Below, in pieces: positions 26,630 to 35,125 of a stretch of DNA of 64,000 nucleotides (its first letter is position 1; each line of letters begins with the position of its first letter). Under the pieces are notes generated by a model. The model was not told the origin of the DNA, did no database searches, and saw nothing but the letters and a program-made list of their open reading frames with translations. Made by a program: the position numbers and the translations under genes. This DNA is from Boudabousia liubingyangii (GTDB lineage Bacteria; Actinomycetota; Actinomycetes; Actinomycetales; Actinomycetaceae). The stretch is taken from the NCBI RefSeq assembly GCF_001907245.1, contig NZ_MQSU01000002.1, forward strand, positions 62,001-126,000, written 5' to 3'.

Positions 26630-28006
26630 ATGACTTACAAACCGCCAAAAAGCCTTCCCCGCTCCCGGGGGACAGTCTTGTTGGCGGTGGCTGCTGCACT
26701 TACGCTAGCCAGTGCCTGTTCCGCGCCCAGCTCTACCACTAAAACAGTTGAGCCCAAAGCCCCGGCCAATGAACAAAAAACGGTTGAGCCACAGTTAGCG
26801 CGTGAAACCCCAGAACCGACACTAGAGAGTCCCACCAAAGTTCCTGAACCGAAGCTAGCTGATTGGGATTACTTCCGCGATATCACCAATCTTGGTGGGG
26901 CCGGTAATCTACCCGCAGCCGCCGTAATCACCCAGCAGCAGGAAGTGAAACTTGCGGCTCCCAAATGGCAGTTAAAGGGCACTGGTGCCGTCCCCTTCCT
27001 GCCTCTAGAGGATGACACGGTCTTTGGCCGTGCGAGCTCCAATCCGGCCTATTGGGACAGTTTTGTTCCGGCCCTTTTCCATCCCGATTCCGTAGCGGTC
27101 ATCGAAAAAGCTAACCCGGCAGACTATTACCTGCCCGTCGGTGGAAGCCGCTATCAACAAGTGGTGGTCTGGGCCGAAAAGCGCCTCACCCATGAAGATC
27201 TAGATCCTAAAAAATCTAAGCAGATACTAGCTAATCACAAAGGCGCACTAATGCCTTGGCGGTTACGTGCCTACGACTTGAATACTAGGCAGGTAACGGA
27301 GCTAGGTAGCTACCAAGACCTCAATAAGCAACTCACACCGCATGTGCAAGAACCGCTCGCACAGCCAGTTAGCGACGGAAAAACTGTTTACTACTGCACG
27401 GAAAGTCCCAAGGAAGCGGGACATGCGGTCATCGTCTCCCAATCATTAGAGCCTGGCTCGGCACTTACTGAATACAGTGAAGGATGCTTCCCCGCTTTCG
27501 ACGGTAAGCGGCTACTAGCCCTGCGCACAGAAGGCCAAGGGGAGCGGGTGGTCGACACGGCAAACGGACAAACAATCTGGGAGCTTAAGCATCCTAACTG
27601 GCATATGAACGGACTCTGGGCAGATCCAGAAGTAATTGTTATTTCAGTTAGTTGGCGACCGGCCGTGAAGGCCGAAGATAACGTGCCTTTTGCGGCGCCC
27701 TCGTACCTATTGCTGATTGAACCGCGAGGGACGAAGTACGCTTGGGTCCCGGCCTGGAGCAGCCGCCCCATGGTGAATATTTCCGGTCCCTTGGTAGCTT
27801 TTGGAGGTGCGAACAGCGCCAAGGCGAGCGTGCCTGCATGGACCCGTATTGACGCGACCGCAGTTAATATCCTGCCTGGACTGAACGGTGACTGGATGCC
27901 CCTATTGGGGGACCGGGGACGTAGTCTTTTAGTCCCGAAGATGGACGGTAATCAGGTTAATTGGGACGTTTTTGAGGTTCCTTCACCTAAATCTCCAGCA
28001 AAATAG
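26630..28006 (+). CDS. Putative secreted lipoprotein of unknown function
   Basis: I do not recognise the family of this 458-aa protein. The N-terminus is a signal peptide with lipobox LASAC and Cys30, so it should be anchored outside the membrane. A Pro/Glu/Thr-rich linker (31-80) follows. The rest has repeated short strands with Trp and Gly-Asp turns, and phrases such as TVYYCTESPKEAG and RLLALRTEGQGERVVDTANG, reminiscent of a beta-propeller. A TAAGAT hexamer lies 6 bp before the ATG and there is no Shine-Dalgarno site, so the mRNA may be leaderless. Low CTA use sets it apart from the backbone genes. Confidence 0.7.
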   Translation: MTYKPPKSLPRSRGTVLLAVAAALTLASACSAPSSTTKTVEPKAPANEQKTVEPQLARETPEPTLESPTKVPEPKLADWDYFRDITNLGGAGNLPAAAVITQQQEVKLAAPKWQLKGTGAVPFLPLEDDTVFGRASSNPAYWDSFVPALFHPDSVAVIEKANPADYYLPVGGSRYQQVVVWAEKRLTHEDLDPKKSKQILANHKGALMPWRLRAYDLNTRQVTELGSYQDLNKQLTPHVQEPLAQPVSDGKTVYYCTESPKEAGHAVIVSQSLEPGSALTEYSEGCFPAFDGKRLLALRTEGQGERVVDTANGQTIWELKHPNWHMNGLWADPEVIVISVSWRPAVKAEDNVPFAAPSYLLLIEPRGTKYAWVPAWSSRPMVNISGPLVAFGGANSAKASVPAWTRIDATAVNILPGLNGDWMPLLGDRGRSLLVPKMDGNQVNWDVFEVPSPKSPAK

Positions 28007-28083
28007 GACCAAAAACCGCTACGAAAATAAAAAATGTGAGATAAACTACCGTCAGGCTGTTTCTATTAGCAAGGAGGCTAATA

Positions 28084-28980
28084 ATGAGAATTGCACTAGG
28101 CGGCGTGACCTCATCAATGGGCACCGAGATCCTTGCGGGTCTAAGCGAACTATCGCAACCACACGGAGGTGCAGAGCAGCTACATTTACGACTGCTAACC
28201 AGACACCCCGAAGCGCTCCCAGCACTTGCTGAAGGCTATGAAGTGGCCAGCGGAAACTACTCTGATTCGGCAGCCATGGAACAGTCTCTACGTGACTGCG
28301 ACGTTTTCCTACTAGCCCCAGCAGTTCGCGATCCACAGCGAGTAGAGCTACACCGAAATGCGATCAGAGCAGCCCGAGAAGCAGGCGTCCAACACATTGT
28401 GTACCTATCCTTCCTGGGAGCCAAAGAAGATACCCTCTTGGGCTACGGTAAGGACCATCTGGCCACCGAAGAAGAACTGCGACACAGTGGCATGGACTTT
28501 ACTATCATCCGTGCGGCCTTCCTGATGGATTACCTAGTGCAGTTAAGGGACGAACGCGGCATCATCTGCGGTCCGAAAGGAACGGGGACCTGCCCCTTTA
28601 TTGCCCAACGAGACGTCTCAGATACCGTGGTAGGGGTCTTGATTGATATTGCCGCCGGTGGCGGAGGCGGCCACAGTGGCAAGACATATACCTTGACTGG
28701 CCCCGAAGACCTAACAGTTGCAGACGCCGTTTCGGCACTGAACCGGGGGATTGGTGAGGCACGGTATAGCTACCGTGGCCTGACCCGAGAAGAAGCAATG
28801 CAGTTATTGCAAAAACAGCGTCCCAATACTCACCGGGAGCTAATCGAACAGGCGACAGAGACCTTTGCCGCTGTCGAAGCTGGTGAACTATCGGTTACTT
28901 CCAAAGACCTGCGTAAGCTTCTAGGATATGACGGCCTAACTGTGGAACAGTGGGCAAAGTTTGTACTTCAGTCTAACTGA
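28084..28980 (+). CDS. NmrA-like NAD(P)-binding reductase
   Basis: A 298-aa atypical short-chain dehydrogenase of the NmrA/quinone-oxidoreductase type. It starts MRIALGGVTSSMGTEILAGL, a variant of the glycine-rich dinucleotide motif. VYLSFLGAKED and the segment GYGKDHLATEEELRHSGMDF with IIRAAFLMDYL match the family's substrate-side helices. Substrate unknown; it may reduce quinones or act as a redox sensor. A strong AAGGAGG site precedes the ATG. Confidence 0.8.
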   Translation: MRIALGGVTSSMGTEILAGLSELSQPHGGAEQLHLRLLTRHPEALPALAEGYEVASGNYSDSAAMEQSLRDCDVFLLAPAVRDPQRVELHRNAIRAAREAGVQHIVYLSFLGAKEDTLLGYGKDHLATEEELRHSGMDFTIIRAAFLMDYLVQLRDERGIICGPKGTGTCPFIAQRDVSDTVVGVLIDIAAGGGGGHSGKTYTLTGPEDLTVADAVSALNRGIGEARYSYRGLTREEAMQLLQKQRPNTHRELIEQATETFAAVEAGELSVTSKDLRKLLGYDGLTVEQWAKFVLQSN

Positions 28981-29028
28981 ATAGCTGGTGGTTTTTGATA
29001 CTGCTCGGGCCGAAACTCAAGAGAGAGA

Positions 29029-30600
29029 ATGATGCTTTATTGTTTGAACGAACGCGATCTAGTTCAGCGGGCTTGCCAGCATAAAGGACTGATTCCTAAA
29101 CCCCAATCACAAGTGATCAGGGGTGGTGAAAGTGAGTTCTATGCATTTTGGCCCGAGGGTGTTGGAGCGCAGGAATTCGTTCAAGGAATGACGCTTTTGG
29201 GGGACCAAACTTTGGTGCGTGCTGATGGCACCCGGGTTGAGCTGCAAGAAACCTCGCTGCTTTCTTCGGAAGGTTACCGCCTAGAGATCGAACCTCAGGG
29301 CATTCGGGTTCAGATTGGTGGGAAATCTGGCGCTTTCTATGCCGGTGTCACGCTTGCGCAGCTTTTGCAACAAGGCGGCCGACATGTTGCTTCCCAGGTA
29401 ATCACCGATGAACCTAGTTTCGAATATCGCGGATTTATGCTGGATGTAGCGCGCAGTTTTGTCCCGCTTGCCGAAATTCTTGCGCTGGTCGACACCCTCG
29501 CCGTTCATAAACTGAATCGTTTGCACCTTCATTTGGTCGATGACCAAGCTTGGCGTTTTGAAATGACCAATGAGGGTAAAGCCTGTCAAGACCCGATTGA
29601 TTACACTATGCTTCACCGTCGAGGTGGCCTTGGGGCCTGCGCGAGTGGAGACAATCCCGGTTTTGATGATCCACAGTTGGCAGCCAGTGAAGTAGTAGGG
29701 GATAACCTAAAGTTTGCTGGTATTCCTTCCGGACGAACCGGCTACTACACCCAGGCGGAACTTCGCTACTTGGTTGATTACGCGGCTCGTCGACAGATTC
29801 AAGTAATTCCTGAATTTGAGTTTCCGGGGCATAACCATGTGGTCCTGCATGCCTTGCCAGAACTGGTAGGAAAAGGAAGCTCCGCCGCGGGGACCCCGGG
29901 GCGTCCTGAAGTTTGGGACTCATGGCAGGTAGGACATTCCTATCTAGATTTTGACCTGCCTGAAACTTGGCGCTTTATTGAGCATCTTTTAAGTCAGGCC
30001 GCAAATGTATTCGGACGGTCGCGTATCCATCTGGGTGGTGATGAAGCACATGAGCTGCTTAAGAACTATGGCCCGCAAAAGTATCAGCAAATTCTGCAAC
30101 GAGTAGTGGCCAGTGCACGAGTTCATGGCTTCGAACAGGTGACCCTCTGGCAGGAGGCCGCTGGCATCTACCTGCAAGAAAATGATTACTTACAGTTCTG
30201 GACAGATCAGCCCAGCGCGGGTGGACGTGATGCGATCAAGCGGGCAGCTAATCAGGGCAGTTTTAAGATCATTAACTCTGACGCGCACTATGTTTATCTG
30301 GATCAGAAGCTTAAGCGCGATGAGCTCTTGGGGCTTAACTGGGCTTGTCCAGACGGTTTGCCGGTCGAGCAGTGTTACCGCTTTGACCCGTTAGCAACTT
30401 TTGGGCCTGAACTAGCCGAACGAGTGATCGGTTTTGAAGCCCCGCTTTGGTCCGAAACGGTTAGATCCATTCGGGATATCTTCCACCTAGTATTTCCTAG
30501 ACTTACGGCCCTAGCTGAAGTTGGCTGGAGTAATCCGAAGGATCGCGACTGGCAGGAATTTAAGGCCCGCTTGGGCACAGATGCTGGAATCTGGAGCTAG
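29029..30600 (+). CDS. Beta-N-acetylhexosaminidase (GH20)
   Basis: A 523-aa glycoside hydrolase. An N-terminal GH20b-like domain (1-130) precedes the TIM barrel, which starts with FEYRGFMLDVARSFVPLAEI and contains LHLHLVDDQAWR. The catalytic Asp338-Glu339 pair lies in HLGGDEAH. It should remove terminal GlcNAc or GalNAc from glycans or chitobiose. No signal peptide is visible, so it is probably cytoplasmic. ATGATG at 29029 allows two adjacent starts. Codon use is richer in T-ending and TTG codons than in the backbone, consistent with a later acquisition. Confidence 0.9.
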   Translation: MMLYCLNERDLVQRACQHKGLIPKPQSQVIRGGESEFYAFWPEGVGAQEFVQGMTLLGDQTLVRADGTRVELQETSLLSSEGYRLEIEPQGIRVQIGGKSGAFYAGVTLAQLLQQGGRHVASQVITDEPSFEYRGFMLDVARSFVPLAEILALVDTLAVHKLNRLHLHLVDDQAWRFEMTNEGKACQDPIDYTMLHRRGGLGACASGDNPGFDDPQLAASEVVGDNLKFAGIPSGRTGYYTQAELRYLVDYAARRQIQVIPEFEFPGHNHVVLHALPELVGKGSSAAGTPGRPEVWDSWQVGHSYLDFDLPETWRFIEHLLSQAANVFGRSRIHLGGDEAHELLKNYGPQKYQQILQRVVASARVHGFEQVTLWQEAAGIYLQENDYLQFWTDQPSAGGRDAIKRAANQGSFKIINSDAHYVYLDQKLKRDELLGLNWACPDGLPVEQCYRFDPLATFGPELAERVIGFEAPLWSETVRSIRDIFHLVFPRLTALAEVGWSNPKDRDWQEFKARLGTDAGIWS

Positions 30601-30653
30601 GTACTCACTAGCGTTGACCAGCTAGCTCAGTCACCTAGCGTTCTAGAGGCGTT

Positions 30654-31190
30654 TTAGAGTTGAGGGTCAACAGCAAAAGCCTTGCGACGGCGACGCTGGA
30701 GCATGACGTAAAGCGCGATTAAAACGATTAGCCCAATCAGGGCTAGGAGCGCCCACAGGGAACCGGCGATAGTGCCTAGCAGGGAGATCCAGAGCGCCAA
30801 GAAGCCTAGACCGTAGAGAGTTCCCCAAGCTAAGCAACCGGGCAGCATGGCGATAGTGTACTTTCCCCAGTTCATGCGTAGTAGACCCGCCCCGGCATTA
30901 ACTGCGGTTTGGACTCCCACGGTGAGGAAACAGAGAGGAATGATGATAAGTCCCCATTTTTCTAAGGCTTGAGCGCCCTTTTGCGGGGTGGGGCCATTAA
31001 ACCATCGGGACATAGCCACAAAGAAGCGATTGTGGGTAAAGGCCTGTAGAAGGGGATTTTTAAAATCGTGTTCTGCTGATCCGGTGATTAGTCGACCTAA
31101 CCAATAAGTTCCTTGGGCGCGGAAGAAAACAATGACGGTTAGAGCTAGGATCATCCAGCCGGTTGGTAGGGCTTGGAGTCTATCGAGCAC
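30654..31190 (-). CDS. DedA-family (VTT domain) membrane protein
   Basis: A 178-aa membrane protein with about four or five hydrophobic segments. The VTT/DedA core is visible in LEKWGLIIIPLCFLTVGVQT and NAGAGLLRMNWGKYTIAMLPG, the re-entrant region with a Gly-rich turn. DedA proteins are lipid scramblases or transporters of undecaprenyl phosphate or other lipids. It overlaps the 3' end of znuB by 11 bp and appears to be the last gene of the znu operon. A direct link to zinc uptake is not known. Confidence 0.75.
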   Translation of the reverse strand: MLDRLQALPTGWMILALTVIVFFRAQGTYWLGRLITGSAEHDFKNPLLQAFTHNRFFVAMSRWFNGPTPQKGAQALEKWGLIIIPLCFLTVGVQTAVNAGAGLLRMNWGKYTIAMLPGCLAWGTLYGLGFLALWISLLGTIAGSLWALLALIGLIVLIALYVMLQRRRRKAFAVDPQL

Positions 31191-32079
31191 GGTTCTCCTT
31201 TAGTCGGTTTCGTTTTTTCACGGCTAAAAGTAGGGCTTGTCCAAGGGCGCTGAGACCATAGATGGCAATAGCCAGAACCACAATGGTAGCGCCTGGAGAG
31301 AGATTGTAAAAGTAGGTGATGGTCAGACCGGTCAAACAGATAGCTGCTCCTAGGAACATTGCTAGGTGCATGGTTTGCTTAAAGGAGTTCACATAGATCT
31401 GTGCGATTGCGACCGGCACGATCATCAGGGCTGAAACCAGCAATGCTCCCACGACCCGCATGGACACGGAAACAGTGAGTGCCGAGGCTGCGGCGATCAG
31501 AATACTGAGCAGGTTAACTGGCAATCCGCTGGCGGTGGCAAAATCTGCGTCGTTACAGGCCGAGAATAGGGCTGGACGAAGACCAATTCCCACCAGTAAA
31601 ACCAGGGCGGTGAGCGCCCCGGAGATCCACAGGTCATTCCACGTTACGGTGGCAATCGAACCGAAAAGATAAGAGTTCAGCTGCGCGCTGGTGCCGCCCG
31701 CAAGGGAGATGAGGAGGACGCCGCCGGCAATTCCGCCATAGAACAACATCGCGAGCGCTACGTCACCAGAAGTCTTTCCCCGTGAACGAATTACTTCGAT
31801 AAGAACTGCACCTGCTATTGATACCACTACTGCGAAGGGGAAGGCTAGGGTGTCTTTGGGGTTTAGCTGTAGGGCTGAGCCGACGAACCAGCCAAGGGCC
31901 ACGCCGGTTAGGGCGACGTGCCCAATACCGTCACCGAGCATCGCGAGCTTACGATGTACTAGGTAGGTGCCCATTACCGGGGCGCTAATACCAATGAGTA
32001 GGGCCGCTAGGAGGGAGCGCTGCATTAGCGGGGAAGAGACCATAATGGCCAACTGGGACCAGAGGCTAGCGTCGCTCAT
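31180..32079 (-). CDS. znuB: Zinc ABC transporter permease
   Basis: A 299-aa permease of the ABC-3 (ZnuB/MntB) family, with eight or nine membrane segments. Family signatures are the N-terminal PLMQRSLLAALLIGISAPVMG, then HRKLAMLGDGIGHVALTGVA, and later DADFATASGLPVN. It overlaps the znuC stop by 4 bp (ATGA). With ZnuC it moves the metal released by ZnuA into the cell. Confidence 0.93.
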   Translation of the reverse strand: MSDASLWSQLAIMVSSPLMQRSLLAALLIGISAPVMGTYLVHRKLAMLGDGIGHVALTGVALGWFVGSALQLNPKDTLAFPFAVVVSIAGAVLIEVIRSRGKTSGDVALAMLFYGGIAGGVLLISLAGGTSAQLNSYLFGSIATVTWNDLWISGALTALVLLVGIGLRPALFSACNDADFATASGLPVNLLSILIAAASALTVSVSMRVVGALLVSALMIVPVAIAQIYVNSFKQTMHLAMFLGAAICLTGLTITYFYNLSPGATIVVLAIAIYGLSALGQALLLAVKKRNRLKENRAR

Positions 32080-32867
32080 AGGTGTCCTCCCGGTAGATGT
32101 GAAGCTTCAGTTTCCCCGCATAGAGCGTGAGCGTGCGCGGTGATTTGCTGCTTACGATCGGCGAAGTCAGCTAGGGGTCCGGACTCGACTACTTGACCGG
32201 CTTCTAGGATTAGGAGCTGATCGATGATTGATTCTAGGCAGCCTAAGTCGTGCAGGACTAGGATGATGCCGGTTCCGGCGGCTTTTTGCTTCTCTAGAAT
32301 TTGCGCCAGCTGGTGTGCAGAGGCGGAATCGATCCCGGCTAGGGGCTCATCCATGACTAAAAGTTTTGGCTCGCGGACTAGCGCCCGAGCGATCAGCACA
32401 CGTTGATGTTGCCCACCTGAAAGTTTCGTGACGGGGCGGTGATAGTGCTCTGCCATGCCTACTTGCTCGAGCGCGGCGAGGGCGCGTGTGCGGCGACCTC
32501 GCTGGCCCCATAGGCCCGGTCCGGCCAGTCCGGATTCGACTACCTCGAGGGCGGTGGCACTAATGCCCGCGCCTTGGGTTAAGCGTTGCGGTACGTAACC
32601 TACCTGCTTAGCAGTCCGAGGACGCCACTTTTGGTCTCCGAAATAGGTCACCTGACCGTGGTCCTTAGCGAGGATCCCCAGTAGTACCTTCAGTAGGGTT
32701 GATTTTCCGCAGCCGTTTGGCCCCAGGATCGCAAGGACTTCAGATTCGTGTAAATCAAAACTGATGTCTTTAAGGATTTGGGTGGTTTCGTAGCTGGCAG
32801 AAACACTGCGCGCCGAGACCAGAGGGGCTCGGCGCGCAGAATCGGAAGATTTTTGAATCACTGGCAC
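32076..32867 (-). CDS. znuC: Zinc ABC transporter ATP-binding protein
   Basis: A 263-aa ABC ATPase. Walker A is GPNGCGKS (49-56), the Q-loop is YVPQRL, the signature is LSGGQHQRVLIARAL, and Walker B LLVMDEPLAGID. The C-terminal HAHALCG stretch adds a few His residues. The GTG start lies inside the end of znuA (10-bp overlap), so translation is coupled. Metal specificity rests on the neighbouring ZnuA and the Zur-like box. Confidence 0.93.
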   Translation of the reverse strand: MPVIQKSSDSARRAPLVSARSVSASYETTQILKDISFDLHESEVLAILGPNGCGKSTLLKVLLGILAKDHGQVTYFGDQKWRPRTAKQVGYVPQRLTQGAGISATALEVVESGLAGPGLWGQRGRRTRALAALEQVGMAEHYHRPVTKLSGGQHQRVLIARALVREPKLLVMDEPLAGIDSASAHQLAQILEKQKAAGTGIILVLHDLGCLESIIDQLLILEAGQVVESGPLADFADRKQQITAHAHALCGETEASHLPGGHL

Positions 32868-33931
32868 TCTAGCGCTTTAGAAAGTTGGTCGATGTCTTTG
32901 GTAAACATCGTAGCGTAGTTTTCTTTTTCTTCGCTTTGAGTTTCAATGGGGGAGAGGACCTCCGTCTTGATGCCTAGATCCTTCGATAGGGTTTCAGCTA
33001 CCTTCGGAGATACCAGTTCTTCGGTGAAGATGGTGTTTAGGCCGCGTTCTTTCACCAGTTTGGAGATCTCGGCTAGGCGGGCCGGGCTGGGAGCAGCTTC
33101 GGGATCTAGGCCAGAGAGACCTTCCTGTTCTAGATTTGTGAGCTTAGCCAAGTAGCCAAAAGCTTCGTGGGTGGTGACGAAGGTGCGGTGCTTGCAGTTT
33201 TTGGTTTTGTCGATGGCTAGGGTGGAAAGATCCTTCATCTGCGCTTCTAGCTTCTGTAGGTTCTTCTGGTAGTAGTCTTGGTTCTGCGGATCGATCTTGA
33301 CTAGTTCTTCGGTAATGCTCTTGGCGACCGAGGACATATTGTTCGGGTTTAGCCAGAAGTGCGGGTCGAAGCCCAAGTTATCGTGGTCGTGGTGGTGACC
33401 CTCGTGCTCGTGCTCTTCGGCAGTGCCCTCGTGCTCGTGGCCTTCGTGCTCGTGGCCTTCGGCAGTGCCTTCGTGGTCGTGGCCCTCGTGCTCGTGCTCT
33501 TCAGCGGTACCTTCATGATCATGACCTTCATGTTCATGTTCGTCATGATCGGCGTCGACTAGGTTGGCTGAAGGAGCAATATCTAGCAGGTGCTTGGGAG
33601 GATTCTGATCAGCTGCCTTGTCAACGGCGCTTTGGAAGCCCTTGAGGTAAACCAAAAGGTCAGCTTGCGGAAGGGTTGCTACCTGCTGAGGAGAAAGTTC
33701 AAGATCGTGGGGTTCAACGCCGGCGGGGGCTAGCGAGTTGATCTTGACCTTGTCGCCGCCAATCTCTTGGACCAGGTATTCAACCGGGTAGAGAGAAGTA
33801 AAAACGCTAACGGTCTTGGCGGAGTTGCCGCTGCCTTCAGCGGTGCCTTTGGCACCCTCGGAAGGGGTGTTGCTGGCGCAGGCGGTGAGGAAGAATAGGG
33901 ATGCTACGACGGGAATAAGTTTTTTACGCAT
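32858..33931 (-). CDS. znuA: Zinc-binding lipoprotein of the ZnuABC importer, with His-rich loop
   Basis: A 357-aa cluster-9 (A-I) solute-binding protein. The signal peptide ends in lipobox LTACAS, with the lipid Cys at residue 18. Likely metal ligands include His75 (GVEPHDLELS) and the His in FDPHFWLNP; the C-terminal DPEAAPSPARL region is also typical. Residues 129-184 are a His/Glu/Asp-rich loop of three near-exact 14-residue repeats (HEHEGHDHEGTAEE) plus a partial one, as in zinc rather than manganese proteins. I chose the ATG at 33931: a TATAGT hexamer 7 bp upstream and no ribosome site point to a leaderless transcript. Confidence 0.93.
   Translation of the reverse strand: MRKKLIPVVASLFFLTACASNTPSEGAKGTAEGSGNSAKTVSVFTSLYPVEYLVQEIGGDKVKINSLAPAGVEPHDLELSPQQVATLPQADLLVYLKGFQSAVDKAADQNPPKHLLDIAPSANLVDADHDEHEHEGHDHEGTAEEHEHEGHDHEGTAEGHEHEGHEHEGTAEEHEHEGHHHDHDNLGFDPHFWLNPNNMSSVAKSITEELVKIDPQNQDYYQKNLQKLEAQMKDLSTLAIDKTKNCKHRTFVTTHEAFGYLAKLTNLEQEGLSGLDPEAAPSPARLAEISKLVKERGLNTIFTEELVSPKVAETLSKDLGIKTEVLSPIETQSEEKENYATMFTKDIDQLSKALECQ
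33380..33547 (-). repeat. Tandem 42-bp repeats coding for the ZnuA His-rich loop
   Basis: Three near-identical 42-bp units, plus a shorter fourth, code for HEHEGHDHEGTAEE-like blocks. The DNA copies differ mainly at single bases, so the array is young and prone to slip in units of 14 residues without a frameshift. Confidence 0.85.
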
Positions 33932-33938
33932 GCCAAAA

Positions 33939-33967
33939 ACTATACGCTTAATGAAAATCATGCGCAA
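33939..33967 (-). promoter_or_regulatory. znuA promoter with embedded Zur-like box
   Basis: Reading the minus strand: -35 TTGCGC (33962-33967), 17-bp spacer, -10 TATAGT (33939-33944), then 7 bp to the ATG. The plus-strand sequence TGAAAATCATGCGCA (33952-33966) covers the spacer and most of the -35, and matches the actinobacterial Zur box (close to TGAAAATCATTTTCA) at 12 of 15 positions. Zinc-loaded Zur bound here would block RNA polymerase. Operator function is inferred. Confidence 0.55.
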
Positions 33968-33980
33968 CAAGCTTTAATGT

Positions 33981-34919
33981 CTAGTAGCTCATGGTGGGGA
34001 AGGTGACGAAATCAATTAACTCTTCAACCCGGCCTAAAAAGGCGGCTTCTAGGTCGCGATAATCGCGAACCGAACGCAGTATTCGAACCCAAGCAGAAGC
34101 CACATCGGAATAATCTTCATAGGGCCATCCCAGAGCTTGGAGCGTACCCACCTTGAAATCAGTCCCGCGGGGAACTTCCGGCCAGGCTCGCAAACCTAAG
34201 CGGGCGGGTTTAACCGCCTGCCAAACGTCAATGAAGGGATGGCCGGTGATTAGGACAGCTTCTTCGCCCCACTGCTGCATAATCTCTTGCGCAATGCGGG
34301 TTTCCTTTGAGCCGGGAACTAGGTGGTCTAAAAGAATGCCCGCCCGGGCTTCCTCGTGAGGTTGAAACTCAGCTAAAACCTCGGAGAGATTATCGGCACC
34401 ATCTAGTAAACAAACAACAATGCCTTCGGCCCTCAGGTCATCACCCCAAACGTGCTCGACCAGTTCGGCGTCATGTTTACCTTCAACCCAGATTCGGGAC
34501 GGTTTAGCTACCTTAGCGCGCTGCTGTGGGAGGGCCCGCGAACCCGAATTGGTACGGTTCGGTCCCAAGCTAGTCGCGCTCAAAGGATCGCTACCAGGGG
34601 TAGAAGCCTGGGAGCTACGTTGCGGGTGTTGGCGGTTAACTGGCCTAGCAGGAGCTGGAGTGAGAATGACCGGTTCGCCCTCGTAAAGAAAACCGGGCCC
34701 CAGTTCGAACGTGCGGGTCCGACCGTGGCGATCTTCAAGGACCACCACCTGTAGGCCGCCTGATTTTTCCGTACGGATAACGGCTCCACACCAACCGGTT
34801 TCAATTTCCTCTACCACCAATCCAGGTTTCGCCGGCAGAGGCTTGGAGTGGCCATAGCGTGCGAACTCCCCGTGTTCGTGGGGGTTGGAAGATAAAATAT
34901 CGTGTCCGTAGCGATCCAT
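33981..34919 (-). CDS. DUF3097 family protein with Toprim-like segment
   Basis: A 312-aa protein found across actinobacteria next to hrcA. The N-terminal half has the family start (MDRYGHDILSS) and a beta-rich SH3-like stretch. The C-terminal half begins RIWVEGKHDAELVEHVWG, which looks like the first strand and Glu of a Toprim fold (compare RNase M5 and primase), with a possible Asp motif at LLDHLVPGSK. No activity has been shown for the family to my knowledge. A TAAAAT hexamer lies 8 bp before the ATG. Pro/Ser-rich residues 90-135 form a linker. Confidence 0.8.
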   Translation of the reverse strand: MDRYGHDILSSNPHEHGEFARYGHSKPLPAKPGLVVEEIETGWCGAVIRTEKSGGLQVVVLEDRHGRTRTFELGPGFLYEGEPVILTPAPARPVNRQHPQRSSQASTPGSDPLSATSLGPNRTNSGSRALPQQRAKVAKPSRIWVEGKHDAELVEHVWGDDLRAEGIVVCLLDGADNLSEVLAEFQPHEEARAGILLDHLVPGSKETRIAQEIMQQWGEEAVLITGHPFIDVWQAVKPARLGLRAWPEVPRGTDFKVGTLQALGWPYEDYSDVASAWVRILRSVRDYRDLEAAFLGRVEELIDFVTFPTMSY

Positions 34920-35005
34920 GGTTCCCTATTTTAGGGTAGGTATTTGTGGTTTTCGGGGATTGCTGTTCGCGTAGGGTGAGAGGTGTCGGAAAAAGCGGTT
35001 TAGAT

Positions 35006-35032
35006 TTAGCAGTCGACGCTAGAGAGTGCTAT
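35006..35032 (+). promoter_or_regulatory. CIRCE element (HrcA operator)
   Basis: TTAGCAGTC, a 9-bp spacer, then GAGTGCTAT. The canonical CIRCE is TTAGCACTC-N9-GAGTGCTAA, so each arm differs at one base. It lies 94 bp before the hrcA start in the intergenic region shared with DUF3097 and should mediate HrcA autorepression of hrcA-dnaJ. Confidence 0.85.
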
Positions 35033-35125
35033 TTTGGGGTACTAGGAATAAGTAGGTCTAAAAGCGCTGCCACTTTCTCTGACCAAGCGAAAGCCCCAGG
35101 CAGTCTGGAAGCAAACCGAGGAAAG

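Noticed and set aside
33360-33560. CRISPR-like array at the regular repeats in znuA
   Set aside because: The repeats are in frame within znuA and code for His-rich blocks, with no spacers.
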